Source: RGIG3159 sp034927685
GTDB lineage: Bacteria > Bacillota > Clostridia > Oscillospirales > Oscillospiraceae
Assembly (NCBI GenBank): GCA_034927685.1
Contig: JAYFPO010000024.1
Span: 86,639 to 150,638 of the forward strand
Direction: 5' to 3'
DNA length: 64,000 bases
Shown in pieces: positions 25,062-32,425 of the stretch. The translations under genes were made by a program, and so were the position numbers. The notes beneath the pieces were generated by a model. That model worked only from the letters and a program-made list of their open reading frames with translations. It ran no database searches and was not told the DNA's origin. Position 1 is the stretch's first letter; each line of letters opens with the position of its first letter.

Positions 25062-25859
25062 TTGAAGACAATATTTCGCTTTCTGGGGCGCACCGCTACC
25101 GCGTTTCTGGCGACGGTGGGCGTGCTGGCGGCCTTTGGCCTGCTGATCGGCCTGATGGAGCAGAGAACGCAGCGACTGCTACTCTCTGCCTTCGGCTGGA
25201 TGGGCGTGGTGGTCACGGGTCTGGTGGGAACGCCGGTCCATGAGCTTGGGCACTATCTGGGCTGCCGCATCTTCGGCCTGCGGGTGACGGAGATGGCGCT
25301 GTTCCGCCCGGTGGCCGGGCGGATAGACGGTGTGCTCGGCTATGTCGGCTTCACCTACGACACGGGCAGCGTGTGGCAGCGGCTCGGCTGCTTCTTTGCC
25401 GGCGTTGCGCCGCTGCTCTTCGGCACGGCGGTCATTTTGCTCCTGGTGTGGCTGCTGACGCCGGAGGTTTATCGCAGCGCCTCCGGCGCGGTCTCCACGG
25501 CGCTGCGGAAGACCCGGAACCCGCTGCGGGTGGCCGCCGCCGCGGCGGGCGGCTATCTGCGGGGGTTCGGTTCTCTGCGCGGGTTCGGCGTCGTCCGGGG
25601 GATGCTCAGCCTGTATTTGATCTGCTCGGTCAGTATGCACATGTCCCTGAGCATGGCGGATCTGCAAGGCGCGTCGGCGGGCGTGCTGCTGATCCTGCTG
25701 GCCTGCGGCCTGTTCAGCGCTGTGACGATGCTGGTTCGGATCGACGTGCGGAAGGCACTGGCGCGAACCGCGTCGGTCCTCTCCCTGCTGCTGGGGACCG
25801 GGCTGCTGTTCTGTCTGCTGTGCGCCGGGCTGTCGTATCTCATGACGCGTATTTTTTGA
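25062..25859 (+). CDS. M50-like membrane metalloprotease
   Basis: 265 aa from a TTG at 25062 with GGAGG 5 bases upstream (another TTG at 25029 lacks a site). Several membrane helices; zinc-site motif HELGH in GTPVHELGHYLGCRIFG within the second helix, as in intramembrane site-2 proteases. I could not find a clear second zinc-ligand motif (NxxPxxxxDG), so it may be a divergent peptidase or an inactive relative. Between RpiB and IMPase genes; substrate unknown. Confidence 0.6.
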   Translation: MKTIFRFLGRTATAFLATVGVLAAFGLLIGLMEQRTQRLLLSAFGWMGVVVTGLVGTPVHELGHYLGCRIFGLRVTEMALFRPVAGRIDGVLGYVGFTYDTGSVWQRLGCFFAGVAPLLFGTAVILLLVWLLTPEVYRSASGAVSTALRKTRNPLRVAAAAAGGYLRGFGSLRGFGVVRGMLSLYLICSVSMHMSLSMADLQGASAGVLLILLACGLFSAVTMLVRIDVRKALARTASVLSLLLGTGLLFCLLCAGLSYLMTRIF

Positions 25860-25874
25860 GAAGGAAGGATCACC

Positions 25875-26648
25875 ATGCTGGAGCCGATCATACAGGCGGT
25901 ACGGGAAGAGGGCGCTCTGATGCTCCAGGCCCACGCCATTCAGGTGGAAGAAAAGACCAGCGCCAAGGACCTGGTCACCAACTATGACCGGCTGGTGCAG
26001 CGGCATTTGGAGGAGAAGCTGCGGCGGCTCGTGCCGGAGGCGGGGTTCCTGGGCGAGGAGGGGCTTCAGAAGCGGGCGAGCCGACAGGACGGCCCCTATT
26101 TTGTCATCGATCCCATCGACGGCACCATGAATTTTTCCCGCGGCTATCGCCGGAGCTGTATTTCCGTGGCGCTGGCCCGGGGAGCTTGCGCGGAGCTGGG
26201 CGTGGTCTACGACCCCTATCTGGACGAGCTTTTTTCGGCGCAGCGCGGCGGCGGCGCATGTTTGAACGGGCGGCCCATCGGGGTGTCCGACCGGCCACTG
26301 TCCCGGGCCATCGTCATGTTCGGAACGACGCCCTACGACAGAATGCGGACGGAAGAGACCTTCCGGCTGGGCAGGGCGCTGTTCGACCGCAGCCTGGACC
26401 TGCGGCGCAGCGGCTCCGCAGCCATTGACCTCTGCGCCGTGGCGGCCGGGAGGGCCGAGGTGTTCTACGAATGGATGCTTTCGCCCTGGGACTATGCGGC
26501 GGCGGGCCTGATCCTGGAGGAAGCCGGCGGCATCGTCGAGACCGTGACGGGCGGGACGATCAGCATGACAGAAAAGTCCTCGGTACTGGCGGGCAACCGC
26601 GCCGCGTTCGCGGAGGCAAGGCAGATCGCAAGGGAGGTCATTCGGTGA
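25875..26648 (+). CDS. inositol-monophosphatase family phosphatase
   Basis: 257 aa. Metal-binding motifs: GEEG, DPIDGTMNFSRG and SPWDYAAAGLILEEAGG, complete for the Mg-dependent family. Substrates in the family include inositol-1-P, fructose-1,6-bisphosphate and PAP; which applies here cannot be read from sequence. Its stop overlaps the GNAT start (GTGA). Ribosome site AGAAGGA. Confidence 0.85.
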   Translation: MLEPIIQAVREEGALMLQAHAIQVEEKTSAKDLVTNYDRLVQRHLEEKLRRLVPEAGFLGEEGLQKRASRQDGPYFVIDPIDGTMNFSRGYRRSCISVALARGACAELGVVYDPYLDELFSAQRGGGACLNGRPIGVSDRPLSRAIVMFGTTPYDRMRTEETFRLGRALFDRSLDLRRSGSAAIDLCAVAAGRAEVFYEWMLSPWDYAAAGLILEEAGGIVETVTGGTISMTEKSSVLAGNRAAFAEARQIAREVIR

Positions 26649-27079
26649 TTAGAAGGCTGGAGCAGCGTGACCGGGAGACCTATCTCGCGATGGCGGCGGA
26701 GTTTTACCAAAGTGATGCGGTGGACCACCCGATCCCCGCGGCGTTCGCGGAGCGGACCTTCGCGGCACTGATGGAGGGCAGCCCCTATGCGGAAGGGTAT
26801 CTCTTCGAAGAAAAAGGAACGGCCCAGGGCTATGCCCTGTTGGCAAAGACCTGGTCCCAGGAGGCCGGCGGTGAGGTGATCTGGGTGGAGGAACTCTACG
26901 TCCGGCCGGAATTTCGGGGACAGGGGCAGGGACAGCGGTTTTTCGACGTCCTGATGCGGGAGAAAAAACCGGCCCGGTTCCGGTTGGAGACCGAACCGGA
27001 CAATCGCCGGGCAAAGGCGCTCTACGCGCGGCAGGGCTTCCGCATGCTGAACTACGACACCTTTATTCTGGGGGACTGA
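26645..27079 (+). CDS. GNAT-family N-acetyltransferase
   Basis: 144 aa from a GTG at 26645 coupled to the IMPase stop; AGGGAGG upstream. Acetyl-CoA motif in LYVRPEFRGQGQGQRFFDVL, then NRRAKALYARQGFRMLNYD. Cytosolic; substrate unknown. Confidence 0.82.
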   Translation: MIRRLEQRDRETYLAMAAEFYQSDAVDHPIPAAFAERTFAALMEGSPYAEGYLFEEKGTAQGYALLAKTWSQEAGGEVIWVEELYVRPEFRGQGQGQRFFDVLMREKKPARFRLETEPDNRRAKALYARQGFRMLNYDTFILGD

Positions 27080-27210
27080 CGCAAAGGAAGTACCGGTCTC
27101 CCATCCGCCGCGGCGACGACCGGAAGATCGAGGCGCGGCTCCGGTAAAAAACGGCCTGCCGTAAAAAAACAGCACACCGTAATCAAGGGTGCGCTAAACA
27201 TGCGCGATGC

Positions 27211-27252
27211 AAAAAAGCAGAGCGGCTTGTGAGCAAGCCGCTCTGCTTTTTT
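27211..27252. terminator. perfect bidirectional terminator
   Basis: AAAAAAGCAGAGCGGCTTG, loop TGAG, and the exact complement ending in six T. It serves the GNAT operon on the plus strand and the SDR gene on the minus strand. Confidence 0.9.
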
Positions 27253-27311
27253 GATGCGTTTCCCGCCTGCCGCTGCGGGCCGATTTTTCGCATACGCCTG
27301 TTGGTTTGCAG

Positions 27312-28007
27312 CTAAAGGACATATCCCCCGTTGACGCCGAGCACCTGGCCGGTGACGAAGCGGGCTTCGGAGAGGTAGACCATGGCGTCCACCACGTCGG
27401 ACGCGGTCCCGAGAGAGAGCAGCGGCGTCTCCTGCCGGAAGGCATCCAGCTCGTCCCCGGAAAAGTCCCGCAGCATCTCCGTTCGGATGGCGCCCGGCGC
27501 GACGCAGTTGACGCGGATGTGGGATGGCCCCAGCTCCTGCGCCAGCGCTTTGGTCAGAGCGAGAATCGCGCCCTTGGTGGCGGAGTATGGCACTTCACAG
27601 GAGGCGCCGATCTGCCCCCAGATCGAGGAGACGGTGAGAATGCAGCCCTGCTGCCGCCCCAGCATGGAGGGCAGCACGCCCTTGACCGCGTGGAACACGC
27701 CCTTGACGTTGACGTCGAAGATTCGGTCCCACTGGGCCTCTGTGGTATCCTGCACCACGCCGTAATAGGCGATGCCCGCACAGGCAATCAGCAGATCAAT
27801 TTCGCCCAGCCCGGCGAAAACCCGGGCTGTGGCGGCTTCATCCGCCACGTCGCAGCAGACGGCGTCCGCACCGGTCTCGGCGGAAAGCGCGGCTGCGGCC
27901 TCGGTACTTTTTTCGTAGAGGAAGGTGACAGCGTGGCCCAGACCGGTGAAGCGGCGGACCGCTTCCGCGCCGATGCCGCGGCTGCCGCCCGTGATGACGA
28001 CATGCAT
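27312..28007 (-). CDS. short-chain dehydrogenase/reductase (FabG-like)
   Basis: 231 aa. Rossmann motif GGSRGIG near the N-terminus, CAGIAY, catalytic Ser in SSIWGQIG and YSATKGA with Tyr and Lys, and the PGAIRTEM loop. Complete active site, so an NAD(P)-dependent alcohol/ketone oxidoreductase. Standing alone between terminators, it is more likely a general SDR than the FabG of a fatty-acid operon. Confidence 0.82.
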   Translation of the reverse strand: MHVVITGGSRGIGAEAVRRFTGLGHAVTFLYEKSTEAAAALSAETGADAVCCDVADEAATARVFAGLGEIDLLIACAGIAYYGVVQDTTEAQWDRIFDVNVKGVFHAVKGVLPSMLGRQQGCILTVSSIWGQIGASCEVPYSATKGAILALTKALAQELGPSHIRVNCVAPGAIRTEMLRDFSGDELDAFRQETPLLSLGTASDVVDAMVYLSEARFVTGQVLGVNGGYVL

Positions 28008-28024
28008 GATGTGCTCCTTAGAAA

Positions 28025-28053
28025 ATGCCCTTCTCGGCGACCGAAAAGGGCAT
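28025..28053 (-). terminator. terminator after the S1-domain gene
   Basis: ATGCCCTTCTCGG and CCGAAAAGGGCAT with one mismatch; on the minus strand TTTT follows. Confidence 0.6.
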
Positions 28054-28058
28054 CCTTG

Positions 28059-28559
28059 TTATCTTCTGCGCGTTTTGGTCTTGTGGTCGGAAAACTCCTT
28101 CAGCGAGGAGAGTTTGCTGTCCGATTCGTTCATGAACTGCTTGAGCTTGTCCTCGAAGGAGAGATCCTTGGGTGGCGCGGGGGTATAATAACGGGAAAAT
28201 GACTCCGACTGCTGTCTGGGGGAACGGTTAGGGGGACCGCTCTGGGACCGACCCGCAGACTGCTGGGGCGGACGGGTGTCCGGCCGCTTATCGAAGCCGC
28301 GCCGCGGTGCGGCGGAATGCTCCTGCGGCAAGGTCCGCTTGATGGAGAGGTTGATTTTTCCGTTGGGGTCAATGGCCAAAACCATGACCTTGACATCCTG
28401 CCCCTCGGTCAGGTGCTGCCGGATGTCGGCCACATAGGCATGAGCCACCTCCGAAATATGTACCATGCCGGTCTTCCCCTCGGGCAGCGCAATAAACGCG
28501 CCGAAGCTCGTGATGGATTTGACTTTGCCTTCAACAATTTCCCCGACTGTAAACTCCAT
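28059..28559 (-). CDS. S1 RNA-binding domain protein (YabR-like)
   Basis: 166 aa. Residues 1-75 form one S1 domain (EFTVGEIVEGKVKSITSFGA, GMVHISEVA). A disordered Pro/Ser/Gln/Arg-rich linker follows, then a conserved-looking C-terminal piece (LSFEDKLKQFMNES). The position after divIC matches yabR in Bacillus, which lies in the same yabP-yabQ-divIC order. Probably binds RNA or ribosomes. Confidence 0.82.
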   Translation of the reverse strand: MEFTVGEIVEGKVKSITSFGAFIALPEGKTGMVHISEVAHAYVADIRQHLTEGQDVKVMVLAIDPNGKINLSIKRTLPQEHSAAPRRGFDKRPDTRPPQQSAGRSQSGPPNRSPRQQSESFSRYYTPAPPKDLSFEDKLKQFMNESDSKLSSLKEFSDHKTKTRRR

Positions 28560-28600
28560 AGACTGTGCTTTTCCCTCTCCCTGTTTTTTTGGCGAGAGCG

Positions 28601-28879
28601 TTAGCTCCCGATGTCATAAAAGATAATTTCCCCGTCTTCGACCATGCCGAGCTTGTCTCTGGCAATGGTCTTGACGCCCTCGTCGGTGCCCGCTTTTTCA
28701 ATGGCGTCCTGCAGGCGCAGATTCTCCTGCTTGGCGACCTCGACCTGTGTGGTCAGAGTCGCGGCGCTTTTTTCCTTCTCGGCGAGCTGCGTCTGCAGCG
28801 TGACCAGCGTGACGGTGGCGGCGATGACCGGAATGATGACGATGATTTTTGTCATCAGTGACGAGCGCTTGAATTTCAT
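28601..28879 (-). CDS. divIC: septum formation protein DivIC/FtsB-like
   Basis: 92 aa from the ATG at 28879 (GGGAGGT upstream). A short N-terminus, one membrane helix (KIIVIIPVIAATVTLVTL), a coiled coil (LAEKEKSAATLTTQVEV, KQENLRLQDAIE), then the family ending IARDKLGMVEDGEIIF. Member of the divisome complex with FtsL and DivIB. The position after yabQ supports the call. Confidence 0.85.
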   Translation of the reverse strand: MKFKRSSLMTKIIVIIPVIAATVTLVTLQTQLAEKEKSAATLTTQVEVAKQENLRLQDAIEKAGTDEGVKTIARDKLGMVEDGEIIFYDIGS

Positions 28880-29345
28880 GGATGGTACCTCCCGATTTGG
28901 ATGCCTGCCGGGTCGATGCATCCACTTTCGTACCATCTATCTTAACCCATTTTTTTGCAAAAGAAAAGAATTTTTTTGCAATTTTAATAAAAAAAATACA
29001 GGAGAGCCGCATCGGCGTCAGGAGAAGGCGAAAGAAGCGCCCAATAAGCCGGAACAGCAGCAGAAAAAAGCGCAGCACAAGCGGGCCAGGCAGCAGAAAA
29101 AACAGGGAGGCGCCAAGGAGCATACCCGGGAGAAAGAAAATCCGGAATTGCCCGCCCCCCACATAGAGCGCAAACAACAGCAGCGCGGGAGTCAGCAGCA
29201 GGGAGAACAGAGCGTCCAGCAGATGGGTCAGCCGCGGGCGTAAGGTCCGGGCTGCGCGTAGAAGCGTGTAGAGGGCAGAAAGGGACGCACCCAGCGCTAC
29301 GGAAAGCAGAAGCTGCCGGAGCTGGGAAAGGACCGGCAGACTCAT
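28698..29345 (-). CDS. yabQ: spore cortex protein YabQ-like, C-terminal end uncertain
   Basis: The first ~85 residues match YabQ: a short start (MSLPVLSQLRQLLLSVALGA) and hydrophobic helices. Starts inside the yabP stop (ATGA). As read, the frame runs 215 aa and overlaps divIC by 182 bases, where the translation turns into low-complexity His/Arg-rich sequence unlike a protein domain. Just before, at 28950-28957 and 28971-28977, lie homopolymer runs; a one-base indel there would end YabQ within about five codons (ATG-GGT-TAA). So the last third is probably not real, through a sequencing error or true frameshift. Family role: spore cortex formation in the outer forespore membrane. Confidence 0.6.
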   Translation of the reverse strand: MSLPVLSQLRQLLLSVALGASLSALYTLLRAARTLRPRLTHLLDALFSLLLTPALLLFALYVGGGQFRIFFLPGMLLGASLFFLLPGPLVLRFFLLLFRLIGRFFRLLLTPMRLSCIFFIKIAKKFFSFAKKWVKIDGTKVDASTRQASKSGGTIHEIQALVTDDKNHRHHSGHRRHRHAGHAADAARREGKKRRDSDHTGRGRQAGESAPAGRH

Positions 29346-29617
29346 CCGAACAACCGGGCCAAAAAGCCCCCTTCTTTTCGACTTTCCTCGTAGAGCAGCG
29401 CTTCAACGTTGCCCTCCACGACCACCTGTCCCCCCTCCACGGACAACTGGCGCAGATGCAGGTCCTGCCCGCGGATCACCAGAACGCCGCGGTTGGTGTG
29501 CAGCACCACGGCATTTTCCTCGAAACTCTCCACGTCCTGCACTCCGGAGACCGAGAGCTTTCGCCGGTTTTCCAGCGTCAACTTTTGCGGGTTTTCCGGC
29601 ATTTCGGTTCGATCCAT
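29342..29617 (-). CDS. yabP: sporulation protein YabP
   Basis: 91 aa from the ATG at 29617 (AAAGGAGCC upstream). Matches YabP/YqfC: LTLENRRKLSVSGVQDVESF, then VVLHTNRGVLVIRGQDLHLRQ. Expressed in the mother cell in Bacillus, where yabP-yabQ is under sigma-E; a sigma-E-like promoter precedes it here. Stop codon overlaps yabQ. Confidence 0.88.
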   Translation of the reverse strand: MDRTEMPENPQKLTLENRRKLSVSGVQDVESFEENAVVLHTNRGVLVIRGQDLHLRQLSVEGGQVVVEGNVEALLYEESRKEGGFLARLFG

Positions 29618-29653
29618 AGCATCAGGCTCCTTTGCTGCTGTTTCTCTTGCTAC

Positions 29654-29683
29654 AGCGTATGCAAAGGAGCGCACCAATATGAC
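29654..29683 (-). promoter_or_regulatory. sigma-E-type sporulation promoter of yabP-yabQ
   Basis: Minus strand: GTCATATT, a 14-base spacer, CATACGCT, close to the Bacillus sigma-E consensus (KMATATT / CATAC..T with 13-15 spacing). The predicted start is about 30 bases before yabP. Confidence 0.6.
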
Positions 29684-29733
29684 GGTGTAATCGGACGCCG
29701 CCCGCGCCGCTCCGGGCGGCGGCGCTTTGGTGC

Positions 29734-29955
29734 TTACCCGACGGAATCGGCCGTCCGGTCACCGGCCGGCCGCACCAGTTCAGAGTTTTCCTGATAGACG
29801 CTTTCGGAAGGCAAGTGAGATTCGGACGCGTCGGCGTAGGCGGCCCGAAGGCTCAGACAAAAGACGCAGAGCATCGCCAGCAGGATAATGGCGGCCAAAT
29901 TGCAGAGGATCTCCGGGTGCGGGACCCTGCGGCGCGGCGTAGGAACCTGGTTCAT
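29734..29955 (-). CDS. small single-pass membrane protein, unknown
   Basis: 73 aa from the ATG at 29955 with GAGGAGGT upstream. Polar, basic N-terminus (MNQVPTPRRRVPHPEI), one membrane helix (LAAIILLAMLCVFCLSL), and a polar, Glu/Ser-rich exterior tail. No family recognised. Lies before the sporulation genes but appears separated from them by the sigma-E promoter. Confidence 0.5.
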   Translation of the reverse strand: MNQVPTPRRRVPHPEILCNLAAIILLAMLCVFCLSLRAAYADASESHLPSESVYQENSELVRPAGDRTADSVG

Positions 29956-30136
29956 ATATGTACCTCCTCGAGATTGTAGCCTCTGTCTATCATGACGGTT
30001 TTCTTTGGGAATCGTTACATAAAAATTTAACATATTGACCACGAAAGGAAAAGCGGCAGTCCTTCCTCATTTGTCACGATCAAGGAAGACGGATTTTCTC
30101 AGGAAAGGTTGCGGTGCGGCAAAAAACCGCACAAGG

Positions 30137-30165
30137 TTGCAATTGCGCGTTTGATACGGTATAAT
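30137..30165 (+). promoter_or_regulatory. sigma-A promoter of uppP
   Basis: TTGCAA, a 17-base spacer, TATAAT. A hairpin GTGCGG/CCGCAC (30114-30132) lies just upstream. Confidence 0.65.
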
Positions 30166-30215
30166 AACAGACACTTTCTGCGCCATGAGGCGCGGAGCAC
30201 AGGAGGATTTCACAC

Positions 30216-31049
30216 ATGCAGTTAAATTTTCTGGAGGCGCTGAAGGTGATTTTCCTCGGCATTGTCGAGGGGATTACGGAGTGGCTGCCCATCAGCAGCA
30301 CGGGGCATATGCTGCTCGTGGACGAGTTTCTCCAGCTAAACGCCAGCGAGGCCTTCAAGGAGATGTTTTTTGTCGTCATCCAGCTTGGCGCGATTCTGGC
30401 CGTGGTGGTGCTGTTTTGGAACAAGATGTTTCCCTTCCAGTTCCGGGACAAGTCCAGGCCGGTGATTCGGAAGGACGTGTTTTCCACTTGGTTCAAGGTC
30501 ATATTGGCCTGCATCCCCGGCGCGGTGGTCACGCTGCTGTTTGACGATTACATCGAGGCACATCTACATACGCCGACGGTCATCGCAGTGGCCCTGGTTT
30601 TCTATGGCGTCGCGTTTATCATCGTGGAACGTTGGAATCGGACCAGGAGGCCCACCGTAAAACGCCTGTCGGATATCAGTTACAAAACAGCGCTGCTGAT
30701 TGGCGTGTTTCAGGTTCTCTCCATCATTCCCGGTACCTCCCGTTCCGGCGCCACCATCATCGGCGCCCTGCTGATCGGCGTGTCGCGGGTGGCAGCGGCG
30801 GAGTTTACCTTCTTTCTGGCGGTGCCCGTCATGTTCGGACTCAGCGCCATTAAGCTTGCGAAGTTTGGCCTTGCGTTTTCCGGCCCGGAGCTGGCAACGC
30901 TGCTGCTTGGAATGCTGGTGGCCTTCGTCGTGTCGCTGCTGGTCATCCAGTTCCTCATGAATTACATCAAAAAACACGACTTCCAGGTGTTCGGCTGGTA
31001 CAGGATCGCGCTGGGCGTCATCGTGCTTTTGTACTTTCTGGCATTCTGA
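30216..31049 (+). CDS. uppP: undecaprenyl-diphosphatase UppP (BacA)
   Basis: 277 aa, about eight helices. Catalytic motifs GIVEGITEWLPISSTGH (Glu, Ser) and PGTSRSGATI (Ser/Arg), both complete. Dephosphorylates undecaprenyl pyrophosphate to recycle the lipid carrier of peptidoglycan and other wall polymers; also gives bacitracin resistance. Monocistronic, with its own promoter. Ribosome site AGGAGG. Confidence 0.95.
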   Translation: MQLNFLEALKVIFLGIVEGITEWLPISSTGHMLLVDEFLQLNASEAFKEMFFVVIQLGAILAVVVLFWNKMFPFQFRDKSRPVIRKDVFSTWFKVILACIPGAVVTLLFDDYIEAHLHTPTVIAVALVFYGVAFIIVERWNRTRRPTVKRLSDISYKTALLIGVFQVLSIIPGTSRSGATIIGALLIGVSRVAAAEFTFFLAVPVMFGLSAIKLAKFGLAFSGPELATLLLGMLVAFVVSLLVIQFLMNYIKKHDFQVFGWYRIALGVIVLLYFLAF

Positions 31050-31063
31050 ACAGGAAAGGATCA

Positions 31064-31118
31064 AGAGCGCGCTGCAAAGCGGGACGGGCAAAGCCGTTCG
31101 CAGATTGCAGCGCGCTCT
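31064..31118. terminator. 14-base perfect inverted repeat between convergent genes
   Basis: AGAGCGCGCTGCAA (31064-31077) and its exact complement (31105-31118), separated by 27 bases. No T run, but its position suggests transcript-end formation for uppP and the opposing gene. Confidence 0.5.
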
Positions 31119-31144
31119 GCGGTCGTCTGGCCCAGGGGAGCAGC

Positions 31145-32278
31145 TCAGCGTGGGTCTTTTGCAGACGGTTCCCCGGCGCTGCCCGGACCCATCTGGGGTT
31201 CCTGACGGAAAACCCAGTCGCGCTGGATCCGGAAGCTGATCAGGAATAGCATAATATCCACGCAGATTTTCAAAAGCGTGACCCGCCAGGGCGCCCCGCT
31301 GGTCAGAAGATGCGACAGAAGCCATACGCATCCGGCTGATACCAGCATTTGCGGCACGCACAGGGCGTAGTACCGCGCGAGTGTGTGGCCATAGTGGTTC
31401 CCGCAGCGAAACACGGCCTTTTTATTGGCGTTGTAATTGACAAAGGAAGAAATGGCCCGGGCGGCCACGGTGCACAGCGGGATGCTGTAGGAATGCCAGA
31501 GACGCTGTGACAACACCAGCGCCAGATAGAAAACTCCCTCGTCGATGAGGCTGGCAATACCGGAGCTGCAAAGAAATTTCAGAATGACCCGGTAGACCAG
31601 GAAGGAGTCGGTAAAGGTACGAAAGTGGGAGGTATGTCCCGTTTCCTCGTATACGGTTTCAATCCGGACTTCCTGAAAGCCGATGGAGGCCCGCTTCATT
31701 TCCAGCAGCATATTGGTTTCATATTCAAACCGATCCCCGCGTACCCGCAGCAGAAAGGGCAGATACCGGGTCGGGATCACTCGCAGACCGGTTTGGGTAT
31801 CGGATAACCGGATTCCGCAGCCCGTGCGAAAGACAAACGAAGTGACGCGATTGCCGAATATGCTCCGGGCCGGTACGCCGGCCTCCGAAAAGTTCCGGCA
31901 GCCGAGGATGATTTGATCGCGTTCCACCATAGCCTGGCAACAGGCCAGGATATCCCCGGGAAGATGCTGACCGTCTCCATCCGCCGTCACCACGCCGGGC
32001 CGCCGGGCGTCTTCATGCGCCGCAAGATAGGCAAAGGCTGTGCGCAGCGCCGCGCCCTTTCCCTGATTTTCAGGATGATCCAGCACGACGCACTGTGGAT
32101 ACCCGCGCAGCCGGTCAAAATAGCGGAGACTGTCGCCGGTGCTCCCGTCGTTGACAATCACGATCTCGCGGAAGCCCAGCCCCACGAGGCCGTCCACCAC
32201 CTCCAGAATCCGACCGTCCGGATTCAGGGAAGGCAGCGCCACTGCCACATCGGTTGCACGCTTTGTTTGCTGTTCCAT
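31145..32278 (-). CDS. glycosyltransferase family 2 - GtrA fusion
   Basis: 377 aa. Residues 1 to about 235 are a GT2 domain of the dolichyl-phosphate mannosyltransferase type (VNDGSTGDS, ENQGKGAALRTAF, TADGDGQH, SDTQTGLRVIP). Residues about 245-360 are a GtrA domain with four helices (FLCSSGIASLIDEGVFYLAL, NYNANKKAVFR). Such fusions make and probably flip undecaprenyl-phosphate-linked sugars for wall or polymer glycosylation. Next to UppP and divergent from a large membrane protein that might use the sugar donor. Confidence 0.88.
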   Translation of the reverse strand: MEQQTKRATDVAVALPSLNPDGRILEVVDGLVGLGFREIVIVNDGSTGDSLRYFDRLRGYPQCVVLDHPENQGKGAALRTAFAYLAAHEDARRPGVVTADGDGQHLPGDILACCQAMVERDQIILGCRNFSEAGVPARSIFGNRVTSFVFRTGCGIRLSDTQTGLRVIPTRYLPFLLRVRGDRFEYETNMLLEMKRASIGFQEVRIETVYEETGHTSHFRTFTDSFLVYRVILKFLCSSGIASLIDEGVFYLALVLSQRLWHSYSIPLCTVAARAISSFVNYNANKKAVFRCGNHYGHTLARYYALCVPQMLVSAGCVWLLSHLLTSGAPWRVTLLKICVDIMLFLISFRIQRDWVFRQEPQMGPGSAGEPSAKDPR

Positions 32279-32337
32279 GTTATGGTCTCCTTTTTTTGTA
32301 CGGCGAACCCCAGGGATCCCTGCGACGACATAATATG

Positions 32338-32366
32338 ATTATAATCAGCGCGGCGCCGCTTGTCAA
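32338..32366 (-). promoter_or_regulatory. perfect consensus sigma-A promoter of the GT2-GtrA gene
   Basis: Minus strand: TTGACA, 17 bases, TATAAT, an exact match in both hexamers and spacing. Confidence 0.75.
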
Positions 32367-32425
32367 TTCGGCGCCTTCCCAGTAGAAGCATGCGCGAGGA
32401 AAATGGACAGGGGGAGAAATACTTC

